64,000 bases of DNA from Ruminococcaceae bacterium UBA5406 (GCA_002407675.1 DHNW01000006.1:19451-83450), one strand, 5' to 3'. Counted from the first letter of the stretch, positions 54,327-63,859 are shown. The notes: a model not told the origin generated them from the sequence alone. Translations and numbers: made by a program.

Positions 54327-54852
54327 AAGCTGAGTAAGCTACAAAGGTATTAAAAATATCCATCGCGTAGATTTCAAGCGGAGAAGTGTCGAACTGGACC
54401 GTGTCCGGCAGGACCGCGCGGAAATGGGTCCCGAAAATAGACTGCTCGTCCGCCATAACCTTATCGAAGGCAATTTTGTTTTCCGCCCGGAGGAACCGGT
54501 TGATCGTTTCCACGTCCTTCAGGAAATCCATCTTGTTCTGGACAAGCTGGATCCCGTTCGGATAAGTGTAACCGACGATCTGCCGGGTAAAGGCGTTCGG
54601 ATACGGAACCGAAATCATGTTGTTCACAAGCCGGTCGTCCGCAGACCGTTTAAAAATCTTCTGCCGGTTCTCGTAAATGTCAAGAAGCTGGTGCATTTCG
54701 GCCCGGTCCTTCGCATGTATCATCAGCGCGTTGTTCAGTTCGGACGGCAGCGTTCCTTTATTGAGCGTCGTACCGGCAAAGCCTTTCTGCTGCATCTGCA
54801 CCGGTAGGCAGGAAGTCGTAATTTTCCGGCGCCCATGAAGTAAATTATTCAT
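54327..54852 (-). pseudogene. Phage portal-type protein, N-terminal fragment disrupted by IS
   Basis: About 175 residues beginning MNNLLHGRRKITTSCLPVQMQQ, with ADDRLVNNMISVPYPNAFTRQIVGYTYPNG, which resembles the N-terminal part of SPP1-type portal proteins. The coding frame runs into the IS at 54326 and stops at 54283. Its position directly after a terminase large subunit supports the portal assignment. It is a relic of a prophage. Confidence 0.6.
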
Positions 54853-54869
54853 GAATTATTCCCTCCCTA

Positions 54870-56714
54870 TCAAAACAGGGCTGAGCGCGGCAGTGTACGC
54901 AGCGCAGGGCCGTTTCCGGTTTCAAAAACATTCGTGACAAGGGAAGCCGTCGCATCGGCGGCATCGTCCTTCTGCTTTCCCTGATATTTTGCACTCTGAT
55001 TGAACTTCGTAAGGTGTTCAATGTACTTGTTATACATTTTCCCTCCGTCCGGCAGATCTTTTCGGGCAGACCGTTTCAGAAAATGAAGCCGGATCCCGTA
55101 AGGCTGAAGTTCACTGTTGATTTTGCCTTTGATTTCGTCCTGGCAGGCAAGGATACGGTCAAGTTTGCTCTTTGTGTTCGGCGCCTTTTTACAGGTAATA
55201 TTGCACCGGTATCCACGCTTCCGAAGGTCTTTGTCCACCTGGGCGCAATATTCGTCGCCGCCGTTGTTTGCCTCCATAAAGCCGCGCGTACAGCCATACT
55301 TCACAATCTTTTCTTCCACCAAGGGACATGTGACCTCTTTCGGCGCGTTGATGTGAACCACATCGACTGCATACCCGTCATGCCCGTAAAGCGGCCCGAC
55401 CGGCATGGAAAAGAAGTCGCCGCCGCCCCACGCAATATCCGCCGCGAATCCCACAATATCCGGGTCTCCCGGCGGAAGTTCATCAAGGCCAAAGTAGAGA
55501 AGAGAGTTTTCCTCGAAAAGAAGTCCTTCCCGTTCAAGTCCATTTTGCATAATAAGGGCTTCAAAATCGTAAGGGTCCATCAGGGCCTTGTCCTGCTGGA
55601 ACATTTCGTCAGTGTAGGCCAGCGAACCGTAATATCCGGAAAAATTGCTTTTCCCGGTTTCCTCGTCGCCGCCCGGGATTCGGATTTCCGTCAAGCGCTC
55701 CGGGTATTTGTCCTTGAAAAAGTCGATGATCTGGCTCATGGGGTCGTTGTTTGCAAAAATTGTCCCGATGAAAAGGAAGTTGCAGCCGCCCTGCATACGT
55801 TTAAGGATATCGGCCTTCAGGCGGCTTGCCTTTTTCTCCATCCGGTCCGGGGAACTGCTTTCCTCGGTATCCTTTACCACGTCGTCGATATACAGCGTTC
55901 CCCGTGCACGGGTGCAGCCGGTAATGGAGCTGTCGAACCCGACGCAATAGAGCGTAGATTCCGAATGGAGAGACTTCTTCCCGTCGTCCCGGTAGTCAAG
56001 CGTTAAGGTATCGGCATTGGAATAGACCAGACGGAGGTTTGGGAAAATCTCCTGATACTCCGGGCTTTCGATGATTGTGTTGACGCCGGTAAAGAATTTG
56101 TCCTTTGCGATGGAAGCCGCATAGTTCACCATCATGTTCGGCAAATCTGGGTTCTTCCCGATCTGCCACGCCATATAACGCTTGCCGCATTCGGTTTTCC
56201 CCATGCCCTGCGGCATGGAGAGCGTCAGGACGTGCCTTTTCTGCTCTGAAAACTCCTGCAGCTTATCCACAATTCCGCCGAGAACGGAAATCCTCGGCGT
56301 GTAGAACTTTTCTTCCAGACTGACTTTCTGATTTCCGCTGCCATCCATGGAAACACCCTCGTTCCATTCAAGGCAAAGCAGGAAGTGATGAAAAGAATAC
56401 GGCGCCAAAAGCACATGCGAACGGTGAAACCAGTAATTGACGCCGCTCAACCGTTTTGGGTCAATTCCCGTCAGCTCTTTTTTCCGGAGCTTTATCATGT
56501 CGATCATTTCCCGGCACGTCGCGCACATCATGTCCGTGTCGCCGAGAATTTGGTAGGATTCTGCGAGCTTTCCCATAATGACGGAATGCTTATAGACCTG
56601 CATCCGGGGATTCGTCAAGCGCCCGGATAGCTCTTGAATATCCTTTTCAGCCTGCTGCTTTTTGAGGGCGAGAGTCGTCGCCGAATCCGGCCGGATCGCC
56701 TGCCGCTTATTCAT
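54870..56714 (-). CDS. Phage terminase large subunit
   Basis: A 614-residue terminase ATPase/nuclease. The ATPase part has a P-loop variant SMPQGMGKTECGKR (about residue 167) and the Walker B/DEAD-like YIDDVVKDTEE. The nuclease part has GFAADIAWGGGDF, FMEANNGGDEY and DDAADATASL, the acidic residues of the RNase H-like fold. It packages phage DNA into proheads. It appears full length, yet the next gene (portal) is destroyed and no other head or tail genes remain, so it is a prophage relic. The ATG at 56714 lacks a strong Shine-Dalgarno (GGGGAGAGCGAC). Confidence 0.88.
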   Translation of the reverse strand: MNKRQAIRPDSATTLALKKQQAEKDIQELSGRLTNPRMQVYKHSVIMGKLAESYQILGDTDMMCATCREMIDMIKLRKKELTGIDPKRLSGVNYWFHRSHVLLAPYSFHHFLLCLEWNEGVSMDGSGNQKVSLEEKFYTPRISVLGGIVDKLQEFSEQKRHVLTLSMPQGMGKTECGKRYMAWQIGKNPDLPNMMVNYAASIAKDKFFTGVNTIIESPEYQEIFPNLRLVYSNADTLTLDYRDDGKKSLHSESTLYCVGFDSSITGCTRARGTLYIDDVVKDTEESSSPDRMEKKASRLKADILKRMQGGCNFLFIGTIFANNDPMSQIIDFFKDKYPERLTEIRIPGGDEETGKSNFSGYYGSLAYTDEMFQQDKALMDPYDFEALIMQNGLEREGLLFEENSLLYFGLDELPPGDPDIVGFAADIAWGGGDFFSMPVGPLYGHDGYAVDVVHINAPKEVTCPLVEEKIVKYGCTRGFMEANNGGDEYCAQVDKDLRKRGYRCNITCKKAPNTKSKLDRILACQDEIKGKINSELQPYGIRLHFLKRSARKDLPDGGKMYNKYIEHLTKFNQSAKYQGKQKDDAADATASLVTNVFETGNGPALRTLPRSALF

Positions 56715-56826
56715 ACTGTCGCTCTCCCCTGTTGTAAATAAAAATAATATTATCTGTTGCTAATGACTGATTCTATCAGCATGCGTTCACAAATCAATGA
56801 TATAATAAATATTGGAGATGAATGAT

Positions 56827-57051
56827 ATGGTATCTGATAAAACGCTCGGCAAGTATTGCAACTATTTAAAACGATATGTTTCCGTAAGTGTTCGTTATCA
56901 TCAGAAAAGATCAAGCAATTTGCACTATCCTGTAAAAACTTGTAATGAAACTACCTGTGACAATGCTGAATGTAACATGAATAAAAATTATATTGGAGGC
57001 AAATCGAATGGTAAAAATCCTTTATCGGATAGCCCATTCAAAAATAGATGA
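56827..57051 (+). CDS. Small hypothetical protein
   Basis: A 74-residue frame starting ATGGTATCT after ATTGGAGATGAATGAT. The protein is polar and basic with three cysteines in TCNETTCDNAEC and no recognisable family. It lies in the AT-rich, gene-poor 56715-57460 stretch next to the phage relic. It may be a small phage-borne gene or spurious. Confidence 0.3.
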   Translation: MVSDKTLGKYCNYLKRYVSVSVRYHQKRSSNLHYPVKTCNETTCDNAECNMNKNYIGGKSNGKNPLSDSPFKNR

Positions 57052-57274
57052 TAAACTATGTGAATTATTCGTATCATTGCAGTGTTTTGTATTGAACATC
57101 AAGCCTTCCTGGTCTTCTTTTATATATGTGCCGCCCGTTGCAATTCGGGCGGCTTTTTATTATAGCCTGTCGGAATCGAACCGGCATACGCCTACGGCTG
57201 CATATCGGCGCCCTGCCCCCGCAAGCAGGGCGCTTATTGAAAGGAGGGGCGCTGCACGCCCTTTGACGGTGTAA
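57008..57274 (+). CDS. Doubtful small frame overlapping structured sequence
   Basis: An 88-residue frame with a good site (TTGGAGGCAAATCGA) before ATG at 57008: MVKILYRIAHSKIDDKLCELF. After about 50 residues it runs through a terminator-like hairpin (57131-57160) and the structured block 57169-57233, giving low-complexity residues (LSESNRHTPTAAYRRPAPAS). The N-terminal part may be real and 3'-disrupted; the rest is probably not selected as protein. Confidence 0.2.
   Translation: MVKILYRIAHSKIDDKLCELFVSLQCFVLNIKPSWSSFIYVPPVAIRAAFYYSLSESNRHTPTAAYRRPAPASRALIERRGAARPLTV
57131..57160 (+). terminator. Terminator-like hairpin
   Basis: CCGCCCG (57131-57137) pairs with CGGGCGG (57146-57152) around an 8-base loop, followed by CTTTTTATTAT. 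It is a compact, typical intrinsic terminator on the plus strand, presumably for the small genes just upstream. Confidence 0.7.
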
Positions 57275-57566
57275 ACAAAAAAGCGCCGACAACCGCAAAT
57301 GCGGAAGCCGGCGTCATACGCTCACAAGACTTTCTGTCTATATTATACTGTGCGTTGAAAGAAAGTCAAGACGATTTATACAGAATGGATTTTGAAGAGA
57401 ATATAGAGAAAGAAATCAATCGATAAATAAATCAAAACCAGTAGAAAGGCTGGAGTCGGGCAATGGCTCTGATTCCGATCTTCTTTTCATATAATCAAAA
57501 ACATATAGAAAATATGTTGAATTTTGGAAATTGTGCAACTATAAATAGTTCTAGGAATCAAAAAAA

Positions 57567-57726
57567 CGTGTTTCGTTACATCATGACCTACTACAACCGG
57601 GAGCGGATCTATACTGCCAATCCGAGCGGTCTTGCTCCCGCTATGTACCGTCAGGCCGCCAGAGGTCTGGCCGCTTAACCAGCTGATTTTGCGTGTTCAC
57701 ATTCTGCATGCTTCTTGACTTCTCCA
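57567..57726 (+). mobile_element. IS3-family element, 3'-end fragment
   Basis: The last ~160 bases of the same IS as at 53850-54326, in the opposite orientation. It encodes VFRYIMTYYNRERIYTANPSGLAPAMYRQAARGLAA and stops at 57676-57678, then runs to the terminal CTTCTCCA at 57726. The 5' part is missing: the similarity begins near 57567 within unrelated AT-rich sequence, which makes a short chimeric frame from 57463. It borders the GH65 cassette. Confidence 0.8.
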
Positions 57727-57747
57727 AGGATAAGCCTTTATGATTTT

Positions 57748-58413
57748 TTATAACACGCTAAGTTTTTTTATCATTTCATTCAGCGGTAAAGAAGCAAGGT
57801 CCTTTGTCCGTAAATCTGCTTGTGAGCTGCCGGAGGCATAACCAACAGCTAAAGTTTTCATATTTCCGCTTTTAGCCGCCTCAATACCGGCATAAGAATC
57901 TTCAACAACTAAGCACTTCTCCGGTATTATCCCAAGCCTTTTTGCAGCGGTCAAAAAGACTTCAGGGTCCGGTTTGCTTTTTCTAATATCCCTGCCGCTG
58001 ACTACGGTGTCAAAAAAATTTTCAAGGCCAATTCTCTGCAAAATAGCTATGGCATTTTTGCTTGAAGAAGCGACCGCAGTACAAAGTTCTACAGACTTAG
58101 CTTCATTTATAAAGTTCAAAGCTCCCGGCAATATGTCTTTCGACGTAATATTTTGAATCAGTTCCTTGTAATATTTGTTTTTTCTATCCGCCAGAACGCT
58201 TTTTTCACCATACGAATAGTTGTGTGAAGCATTTTTAAGTATTATTTCAAGACTCTGCATTCTGCTTATACCGCGTAATTTCTCATTGATTTTTCGGTCA
58301 AACGGTATGCCTTCTTCCGACGCCATCTTTTTCCACGCAAGGTAGTGGTATTCGTCTGTCGAAACTATAACTCCGTCAAGGTCAAAAATAATAGCTTTAA
58401 TCGGCAATATCAT
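57748..58413 (-). CDS. pgmB: Beta-phosphoglucomutase
   Basis: A 221-residue HAD-family phosphomutase. The nucleophile motif is FDLDGVIVSTDEYHYLAWKKMA, with the cap-domain KLRGISRMQSLE, the phosphate-binding VASSSKNA, and SGRDIRKSKPDPEVFL followed by VVEDSYAGIEAAKS. These are the motifs of beta-PGM, which converts beta-glucose 1-phosphate to glucose 6-phosphate. It overlaps the GH65 gene by four bases (ATGA), the normal pairing for inverting disaccharide phosphorylases that release beta-glucose 1-phosphate. Confidence 0.95.
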   Translation of the reverse strand: MILPIKAIIFDLDGVIVSTDEYHYLAWKKMASEEGIPFDRKINEKLRGISRMQSLEIILKNASHNYSYGEKSVLADRKNKYYKELIQNITSKDILPGALNFINEAKSVELCTAVASSSKNAIAILQRIGLENFFDTVVSGRDIRKSKPDPEVFLTAAKRLGIIPEKCLVVEDSYAGIEAAKSGNMKTLAVGYASGSSQADLRTKDLASLPLNEMIKKLSVL

Positions 58414-60755
58414 TTACATGCATACTCCCTTTCACCAAAGTTTGCTTTAAACGTTTCTCCAGGTGATTTAAGCATTATTTTTGTATTTCCGTCATACAGT
58501 ACAGCCGGATTTCCCGAATTAAGCCTGTATTCGGTTCCGTTTTTATTTACATTTATGATTATTGAGCTTCCGCGGAAAGTTATATGAAATTTATAACCGC
58601 TCCACCCGTCGGGAAGAAACGGCGCAAAATGCAAAGCGCCATTCTTCAATCGCATGCCGCCAAACCCATACACTATGCATAGCCATGTGCCGGCCATATC
58701 AGCCGTGTGTATACCATCTGCCGTATTTCCATTGCAGTTGTCAAGGTCCATTCTTGCGCTTCGCTTAAAATATTTGAACGCCTTTTCCCTATACCCAAGC
58801 TCGCATGCCATAATGCAGAATATCGACGACGACAGTGATGAGTCGTGCGTAGTTAACATTTCATAATAATCGTAGTCCCTCTTTTTTTGATCAAAATCTA
58901 GCCTGCTGCCAAAAAGCAAAAGCGAAAGCACCATGTCAGCCTGTTTGCAAACATTATAACGGTAAATTACAAGGGGATGATAGTGGAGAAGAAGCGGGTA
59001 ATCATTAGGTGTGTTTTTAAAATCCCACGGTTTTTTATCAAGAAAACCATCGTCCTGTAAATGTATTTTAAGGTCGCTGTCATAAGGAATGTACATATTA
59101 TCGGCGGCTTTGCTCCAAAATTTAATTTCATCTTCAGTTAATGAAATTTTATTGCAGAGCATACGATACTTTTCAGGCCAACGCTTTTTCATAATGCTTG
59201 CCGCTTTTACGGCGGAGTACATATTTTCCTGCGCCATAAGGTTTGTATAGCAGTTATTGTTAACAAGCGCGTTATACTCATCCGGGCCGGTTACTTCATT
59301 TATACAAAATTTTCCTCCTTTATGCTGATTAAAAAAGCCGAGGTCAGCCCAAAAGCGTGCTGTTTCAAAAAGTATCTCAGCCCCGCATTCGCAGAGAAAA
59401 TTATCATCACCCGTAGCTTCAACATAAATGCGGACAGCATGTGCTATATCTGCATTTATATGGTACTGTGCGGTACCCGCTGGAAAATACGAGGAACACT
59501 CATCTCCATTTATCGTGCGCCATGGGAACAGCGCTCCCCTCCTGTGTCCTAATTCTTTAGCTCTTGCTCTTGCCTTGCCGAGGATGCTGTACCTGTACTC
59601 AAGGAGTTTACGGCTGACCTCAGGTAATGTGTAAAGGAAAAACGGCAATATGTACATTTCGGTATCCCAAAAATAATGCCCTGAATACCCTTCGCCTGTA
59701 AGCCCTTTAGCGCCGACGCTTGTTTTCCCGTCCGTTCCAGATGACTGCAGAAGCTGAAACATGCTGTAGCGTATGCTTTTCTGTATACCTGGGTCACCGT
59801 CTATTTTAACGTCGCATACGTTCCAGTACTTTAAAAGGAATTCTTTCTGCTCCTTTTTAAGTTCATAAAAGCTGTATGCACGCACGGCATTAAGCTCACT
59901 TTTCGTGTAATCTACAAGTCTGTCTTCTTCAAACTGCCGTGAATCAGTATAACAAAGGAATTTATTGAATTTTATTTTTTCTCCGCATTTCGCTTCCGCC
60001 GTATATTTTATCATCACTTTACCGCCGCAGTCAGATGCTTCAGCCGTACCGGACGTCTTCGGATCAAAACCACCGCTTATACCACAACACAACGCAAGAT
60101 TTGAGCGTTTTGTTTTACCTGTTATATACGCGAAATCTTTCTTTGAGCCATAAGATATAATATTCATCGGATTCTGCTCAAGCCCCGAACCTACACGCGG
60201 GTCGCAGCCTGCAGGGCGGTTTGCCGTCCTGCTTTCAATTTCAGATTCAAAAGCTATATTTCCGCTGAAATTAAGCGGCGTAACTTCAAAATGAAAAACC
60301 GCTGTATGCTTGTGCAAAAAAAGGACCATACGTTCCATAGATATACATATTTTACGGCCTTCAGGCGATGTCCATACAAAGTTTCTCTTTAATGTGCCTT
60401 CACGCATTGAAAGCACTCTTTTATAGTTTTCCACCTTCCCACTTCCCATATGGAAAGTTTCGCCGCACACGATGATTCGTGTTATATCTCCATGAAATAC
60501 ATTAAGCATCGTTTGGCTGTAACAGGGATATCCATAAGCAGACTCCCCGTATGTGATAGGTGTGTTTTCATAAAATCCGTTTATAAAGCCGCCCCTGTAA
60601 CCGTTTTCTTCGTCAAGGCTGCCACGCAGCCCGAAATATCCGTTTGCAAGAGAAAATATGGTTCCTTCCACACCAATATCATTCTGTGGAAAATCATCTT
60701 TTGATATTTCCCAATCGTTTGTTGCGCCGTTTTTATCATTTTCCATATAATGCAA
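58410..60755 (-). CDS. GH65 glycoside phosphorylase (maltose/trehalose/kojibiose/nigerose type)
   Basis: A ~780-residue inverting phosphorylase: N-terminal beta-sandwich (GVEGTIFSLANGYFGLRGSLDE), (alpha/alpha)6 barrel with YSGHYFWDTEMYILPFFL and the general-acid glutamate in EVTGPDEYNALVNNN, then RRGALFPWRTINGDE and a C-terminal beta-sheet domain. It phosphorolyses an alpha-glucosyl disaccharide to beta-glucose 1-phosphate plus glucose or another acceptor; the exact linkage is not readable by eye. The start is uncertain: TTG at 60755 has the best spacing from AAAGGAG, while ATG at 60746 and TTG at 60764 are alternatives. It is visibly richer in AT and ATA codons than the neighbouring operons. 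Confidence 0.92.
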   Translation of the reverse strand: MHYMENDKNGATNDWEISKDDFPQNDIGVEGTIFSLANGYFGLRGSLDEENGYRGGFINGFYENTPITYGESAYGYPCYSQTMLNVFHGDITRIIVCGETFHMGSGKVENYKRVLSMREGTLKRNFVWTSPEGRKICISMERMVLFLHKHTAVFHFEVTPLNFSGNIAFESEIESRTANRPAGCDPRVGSGLEQNPMNIISYGSKKDFAYITGKTKRSNLALCCGISGGFDPKTSGTAEASDCGGKVMIKYTAEAKCGEKIKFNKFLCYTDSRQFEEDRLVDYTKSELNAVRAYSFYELKKEQKEFLLKYWNVCDVKIDGDPGIQKSIRYSMFQLLQSSGTDGKTSVGAKGLTGEGYSGHYFWDTEMYILPFFLYTLPEVSRKLLEYRYSILGKARARAKELGHRRGALFPWRTINGDECSSYFPAGTAQYHINADIAHAVRIYVEATGDDNFLCECGAEILFETARFWADLGFFNQHKGGKFCINEVTGPDEYNALVNNNCYTNLMAQENMYSAVKAASIMKKRWPEKYRMLCNKISLTEDEIKFWSKAADNMYIPYDSDLKIHLQDDGFLDKKPWDFKNTPNDYPLLLHYHPLVIYRYNVCKQADMVLSLLLFGSRLDFDQKKRDYDYYEMLTTHDSSLSSSIFCIMACELGYREKAFKYFKRSARMDLDNCNGNTADGIHTADMAGTWLCIVYGFGGMRLKNGALHFAPFLPDGWSGYKFHITFRGSSIIINVNKNGTEYRLNSGNPAVLYDGNTKIMLKSPGETFKANFGEREYACK

Positions 60756-60777
60756 TACCGGCAAACTCCTTTATTTA

Positions 60778-61620
60778 CTATTTAATTGCACCGGCTATAA
60801 CGCCGTTTATAATATATTTTTGGGCAAATACATAGAATATTACAATCGGTATAATTGTGAGGACAAGCCCGGCAAGCGCAAGGTTCCACTGTATGTTAAA
60901 TTCCCCGAAGAAGTAAAATGTCGAAAGAGGAATTGTCCTAAGCTCCGGGTTTTTCAGTACTAATGACGGCAGCAGATAGTCGTTCCATAGTGAAATAACG
61001 TCAAGTATGGCTACCGTCGCAGTCATTGGTTTAAGGTTTGGAAATACAATATGTGTAAACAACCGCCACTTATTACAACCGTCTATAGTTGCGGCCTCTT
61101 CTATTTCAGCAGGAATGCTTTTTATATATCCATGGTACAGGAAAACTGCCATGCTCAGCCCGAACCCTATGTTCATAAATATAAGCCCGTAACGGCTGTC
61201 TATCATAGAAAAATTTATACTGTCCATTTCCCAGCTGCTCATATACTGGACTAAAGGTATCATTATTGATTGGAACGGAATAAGTATAGTAGAAATCATA
61301 ATGTAAAAAATAACAGTGGAGATACGCGATTTCTTCCGTTCCAAAACCCAAGCCGCCATAGATGAAAACATCACAATAAAAACAACGCTGATTGTCGTTA
61401 TGACAACGGAATTAAAAAATGCCGTACCAAACTGCATTTTATCTATCGCCTGAGAGTAATACTGGAAGTTAAAATGTGCCGGGAAAGTCAGTTGATTCGT
61501 AAATATTTCTTGCCTGTCTTTAAACGAGTTTATAAAGACTATATAAAATGGGAATAGGACTATAAGAGATAACAGCCAGCCCACAACTGTAAATGCCACT
61601 CTTTTTTTTCTGCCAGCCAT
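60778..61620 (-). CDS. Sugar ABC transporter permease, MalG type
   Basis: A 280-residue CUT1 permease starting MAGRKKRVAFTVVGWLLSLIV, with six spans, the EAA loop EEAATIDGCNKWRLFTHIVFPNL (about residue 168) and the C-terminus YIINGVIAGAIK. It overlaps the MalF-type gene by one base. With it and the binding protein it imports the disaccharide cleaved by the GH65 enzyme. No ATPase gene is in the cassette. Confidence 0.92.
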   Translation of the reverse strand: MAGRKKRVAFTVVGWLLSLIVLFPFYIVFINSFKDRQEIFTNQLTFPAHFNFQYYSQAIDKMQFGTAFFNSVVITTISVVFIVMFSSMAAWVLERKKSRISTVIFYIMISTILIPFQSIMIPLVQYMSSWEMDSINFSMIDSRYGLIFMNIGFGLSMAVFLYHGYIKSIPAEIEEAATIDGCNKWRLFTHIVFPNLKPMTATVAILDVISLWNDYLLPSLVLKNPELRTIPLSTFYFFGEFNIQWNLALAGLVLTIIPIVIFYVFAQKYIINGVIAGAIK

Positions 61621-62501
61621 TATGCTTCTACCTCCCGTTTGCTCGTAAAATGGACCTGCAAAAGCGTTACAACCATTATAATGAGGAAAAATATTACGGC
61701 CTTCGCCTGTGCCACCGCATAGTTATTATGGCTAAAAGCAGTCTGGTATATGTTCATTGCAAGTAGCTGCGTTGTCCCGTAAGGTCCGCCGTTCGTTAGT
61801 GAAAGGTTCGTGTCGTACTGCTTAAAGGCATTTGAAAGGACGATGAAAAGATTAACAGTAAACGAGGGCATCATAAGCGGCAATACGATATGCCTTAAAC
61901 GCTGCATAGAGTTTGCACCGTCAATCTGCGCCGCTTCCAAAACATCACGCGGTATGCTTTGCAGCCCTGCTATATAAATTATCATTACATACCCCGCCAT
62001 CTGCCATGTGCTCACTATGACAAGGCTCCAAAACGCCGAGTTTGGTTCGTTAAGCCAGTTGAACGATAAGCTGCTGATTTTAAGAGATTGCCCTATAAAA
62101 ACCATGAACTTTGAAAATATGAATTGCCATATAAAACCTAAAAGCAAACCGCCTATAAGGTTAGGCATAAAAAAAACTGCGCGAAGCGCATGACTTGATT
62201 TGAATTTCCGAGTTACAAGCAATGCAAGAAAAAATCCTATAATATTAACAAGTATTACTGTTATTATCGCGTACTCAAATGTCAGCCCCATAGAAGATAA
62301 GAACGCTTTATCAGAAAAGGCCTGTTTATAATTATACGTGCCTATAAATTTTGAATTTAGAAACTGAAAACCGTTCCAATTAGTAAAAGAATAGACTATA
62401 CCTAAAATAAACGGTATAATTACCACATTTATAAAAAAGAACAGTGCAGGAATCAAAAAAAGCCAAAAATATAGATTTTTATGCAGCGCATGCGGCTTCA
62501 T
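61620..62501 (-). CDS. Sugar ABC transporter permease, MalF type
   Basis: A 293-residue CUT1 permease starting MKPHALHKNLYFWLFLIPALFF, with six spans and EAAQIDGANSMQRLRHIVLPLM as the EAA loop (about residue 196). The ATG at 62501 has AAGAGGCG upstream; a frame open to 62573 adds 24 residues that overlap the intercistronic hairpin and are not typical of the family, so the shorter start was preferred. Confidence 0.9.
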   Translation of the reverse strand: MKPHALHKNLYFWLFLIPALFFFINVVIIPFILGIVYSFTNWNGFQFLNSKFIGTYNYKQAFSDKAFLSSMGLTFEYAIITVILVNIIGFFLALLVTRKFKSSHALRAVFFMPNLIGGLLLGFIWQFIFSKFMVFIGQSLKISSLSFNWLNEPNSAFWSLVIVSTWQMAGYVMIIYIAGLQSIPRDVLEAAQIDGANSMQRLRHIVLPLMMPSFTVNLFIVLSNAFKQYDTNLSLTNGGPYGTTQLLAMNIYQTAFSHNNYAVAQAKAVIFFLIIMVVTLLQVHFTSKREVEA

Positions 62502-62531
62502 AACAGCGTCGCCTCTTTTCACAATATAAAT

Positions 62532-62566
62532 GGCGTAAAAGTTTTCCAGAGGAAGGTTTTTACGCC
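62532..62566 (-). other. Intercistronic hairpin between binding protein and permease genes
   Basis: GGCGTAAAA (62532-62540) pairs with TTTTACGCC (62558-62566), a perfect 9-bp stem with a 17-base loop, in the 84-base gap after the binding-protein gene. It sits at the same relative position as the hairpins in the other three transporter operons. Confidence 0.55.
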
Positions 62567-62585
62567 GTTCCATCCTTAAATTTTA

Positions 62586-63854
62586 TTATTTTGTTGCGTC
62601 ATTCCGCCATGTCTGAGTAAGCTGGTCCATAAACTCATCGCTGTTTATAACTTTTGCATAATATTTTTGCATAAGGCTTGCGCCGTCAACATCAATACCA
62701 TTTGGAAAACTGGACGTATTAAACACCCACGGTACTGTATTACTGCTTTGAACGGCATTTGAAACTATTTCACCTAATTTTGAAGAAGATGACTTCATGC
62801 CTTTTAGTGAAGAAATAAACTGGAAAGTATCAGCGCAGTATGTTTGCCCTTTATCACTTGTAAGCAGCCAGTCAAGGAAATCTTTTGCCGCTTTCTGCTG
62901 GTCTGCGGTCGCATATTTGTTAACGCGCCATGCATCCGATATATCAACAGATAATTTAGTATTGCCGCCCGTAGGGAACGCTATCATTCCGTAGTCGAAC
63001 GATATTTTATCTTGATCCAGCATGCTTTGCGCCCAGTCGCCTTGGTGTATCATGGCATATTTTCCGCCTGCAAAACCGGATATTTGGTCATCGTAAGAGT
63101 CAAGCGCCTGATTTGTATACGGAAGGATCTTATCCAGGTCTTTCATAAACTGACTCACCGTCGGTATATTGCTGAACGAAATTTTGCCTCTTTCAAGCTG
63201 TTTTATCTGGTTAGAATAATCGTTTGAAACCGCAAGGCCCCAGTTAAACGGGTGAATAAAAGCAAAATAGTTTTCTTTTGCCATGGCTATCGCATGTGTG
63301 ACACCGTTAACTTTTTGAAGTTTTTTACACGCATCGACAAGTCCATCGACCGACTTGATTGATGAAGCATCCACACCGGCTTTTTTAAACAAGTCTTTAT
63401 TATAAATAAGGCCGTATCCTTCAACTGCCATCGGTATGCCTGAAATCTTTCCGTTTACAGTTACTTCATTTTGAAAGCTCTTCATAATGAGCTTTGCAGA
63501 TTTCGTGTCATCAAGTGATGCCATATAAGGCTCGAAGCTTGACGCTCTCAAACCGGAAGCGGTAAAGATAGTCGGGGCTTTCTCAGGTTTAGCAGAAAAT
63601 TGCGACTGCAAAACAGTAGTATAATTATCTCCGGAAGTACCCAGCAATTTTACGGTCGTATTTTGCTGGGAAGCATTATAGCCGTCTACTACTTTTTGCA
63701 TATCACTTTGTATTTCGGTCTTGCTCTGCATTAATGTAATCGTCGTTTTCGCTGACGAACCGGACTGCGAGCTTTTTGCCCCGTTGCCAGAGCATCCTGA
63801 AAATATGCTTAGGGTGATTAAAATAGAACAAATACCGCTTAGTAGCCTTTTCAT
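62586..63854 (-). CDS. Sugar ABC transporter substrate-binding lipoprotein (CUT1)
   Basis: A 422-residue extracellular binding protein: signal peptide MKRLLSGICSILITLSIF with lipobox SGC, a short Ser/Gly linker, then the type 1 binding fold (TITLMQSKTEIQSDMQKVVDGYNASQQN). First gene of the GH65 cassette, started by ATG after AATGGAGGTAAAATT. The gene is AT-rich. The likely ligand is the alpha-glucosyl disaccharide used by the phosphorylase. Confidence 0.92.
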   Translation of the reverse strand: MKRLLSGICSILITLSIFSGCSGNGAKSSQSGSSAKTTITLMQSKTEIQSDMQKVVDGYNASQQNTTVKLLGTSGDNYTTVLQSQFSAKPEKAPTIFTASGLRASSFEPYMASLDDTKSAKLIMKSFQNEVTVNGKISGIPMAVEGYGLIYNKDLFKKAGVDASSIKSVDGLVDACKKLQKVNGVTHAIAMAKENYFAFIHPFNWGLAVSNDYSNQIKQLERGKISFSNIPTVSQFMKDLDKILPYTNQALDSYDDQISGFAGGKYAMIHQGDWAQSMLDQDKISFDYGMIAFPTGGNTKLSVDISDAWRVNKYATADQQKAAKDFLDWLLTSDKGQTYCADTFQFISSLKGMKSSSSKLGEIVSNAVQSSNTVPWVFNTSSFPNGIDVDGASLMQKYYAKVINSDEFMDQLTQTWRNDATK

Positions 63855-63859
63855 AATTT

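Noticed and set aside
57161..57240. Possible tRNA gene on the minus strand (GGTTCGATTCC T-loop)
   Set aside because: The sequence upstream gives no matching 7-bp acceptor strand and no proper anticodon arm with a 7-base loop; only the T-arm-like hairpin fits.
57463..57678. 71-residue open frame as a real gene
   Set aside because: Its second half is the end of an IS transposase and its first half is AT-rich sequence with no family resemblance; it is a junction artefact.
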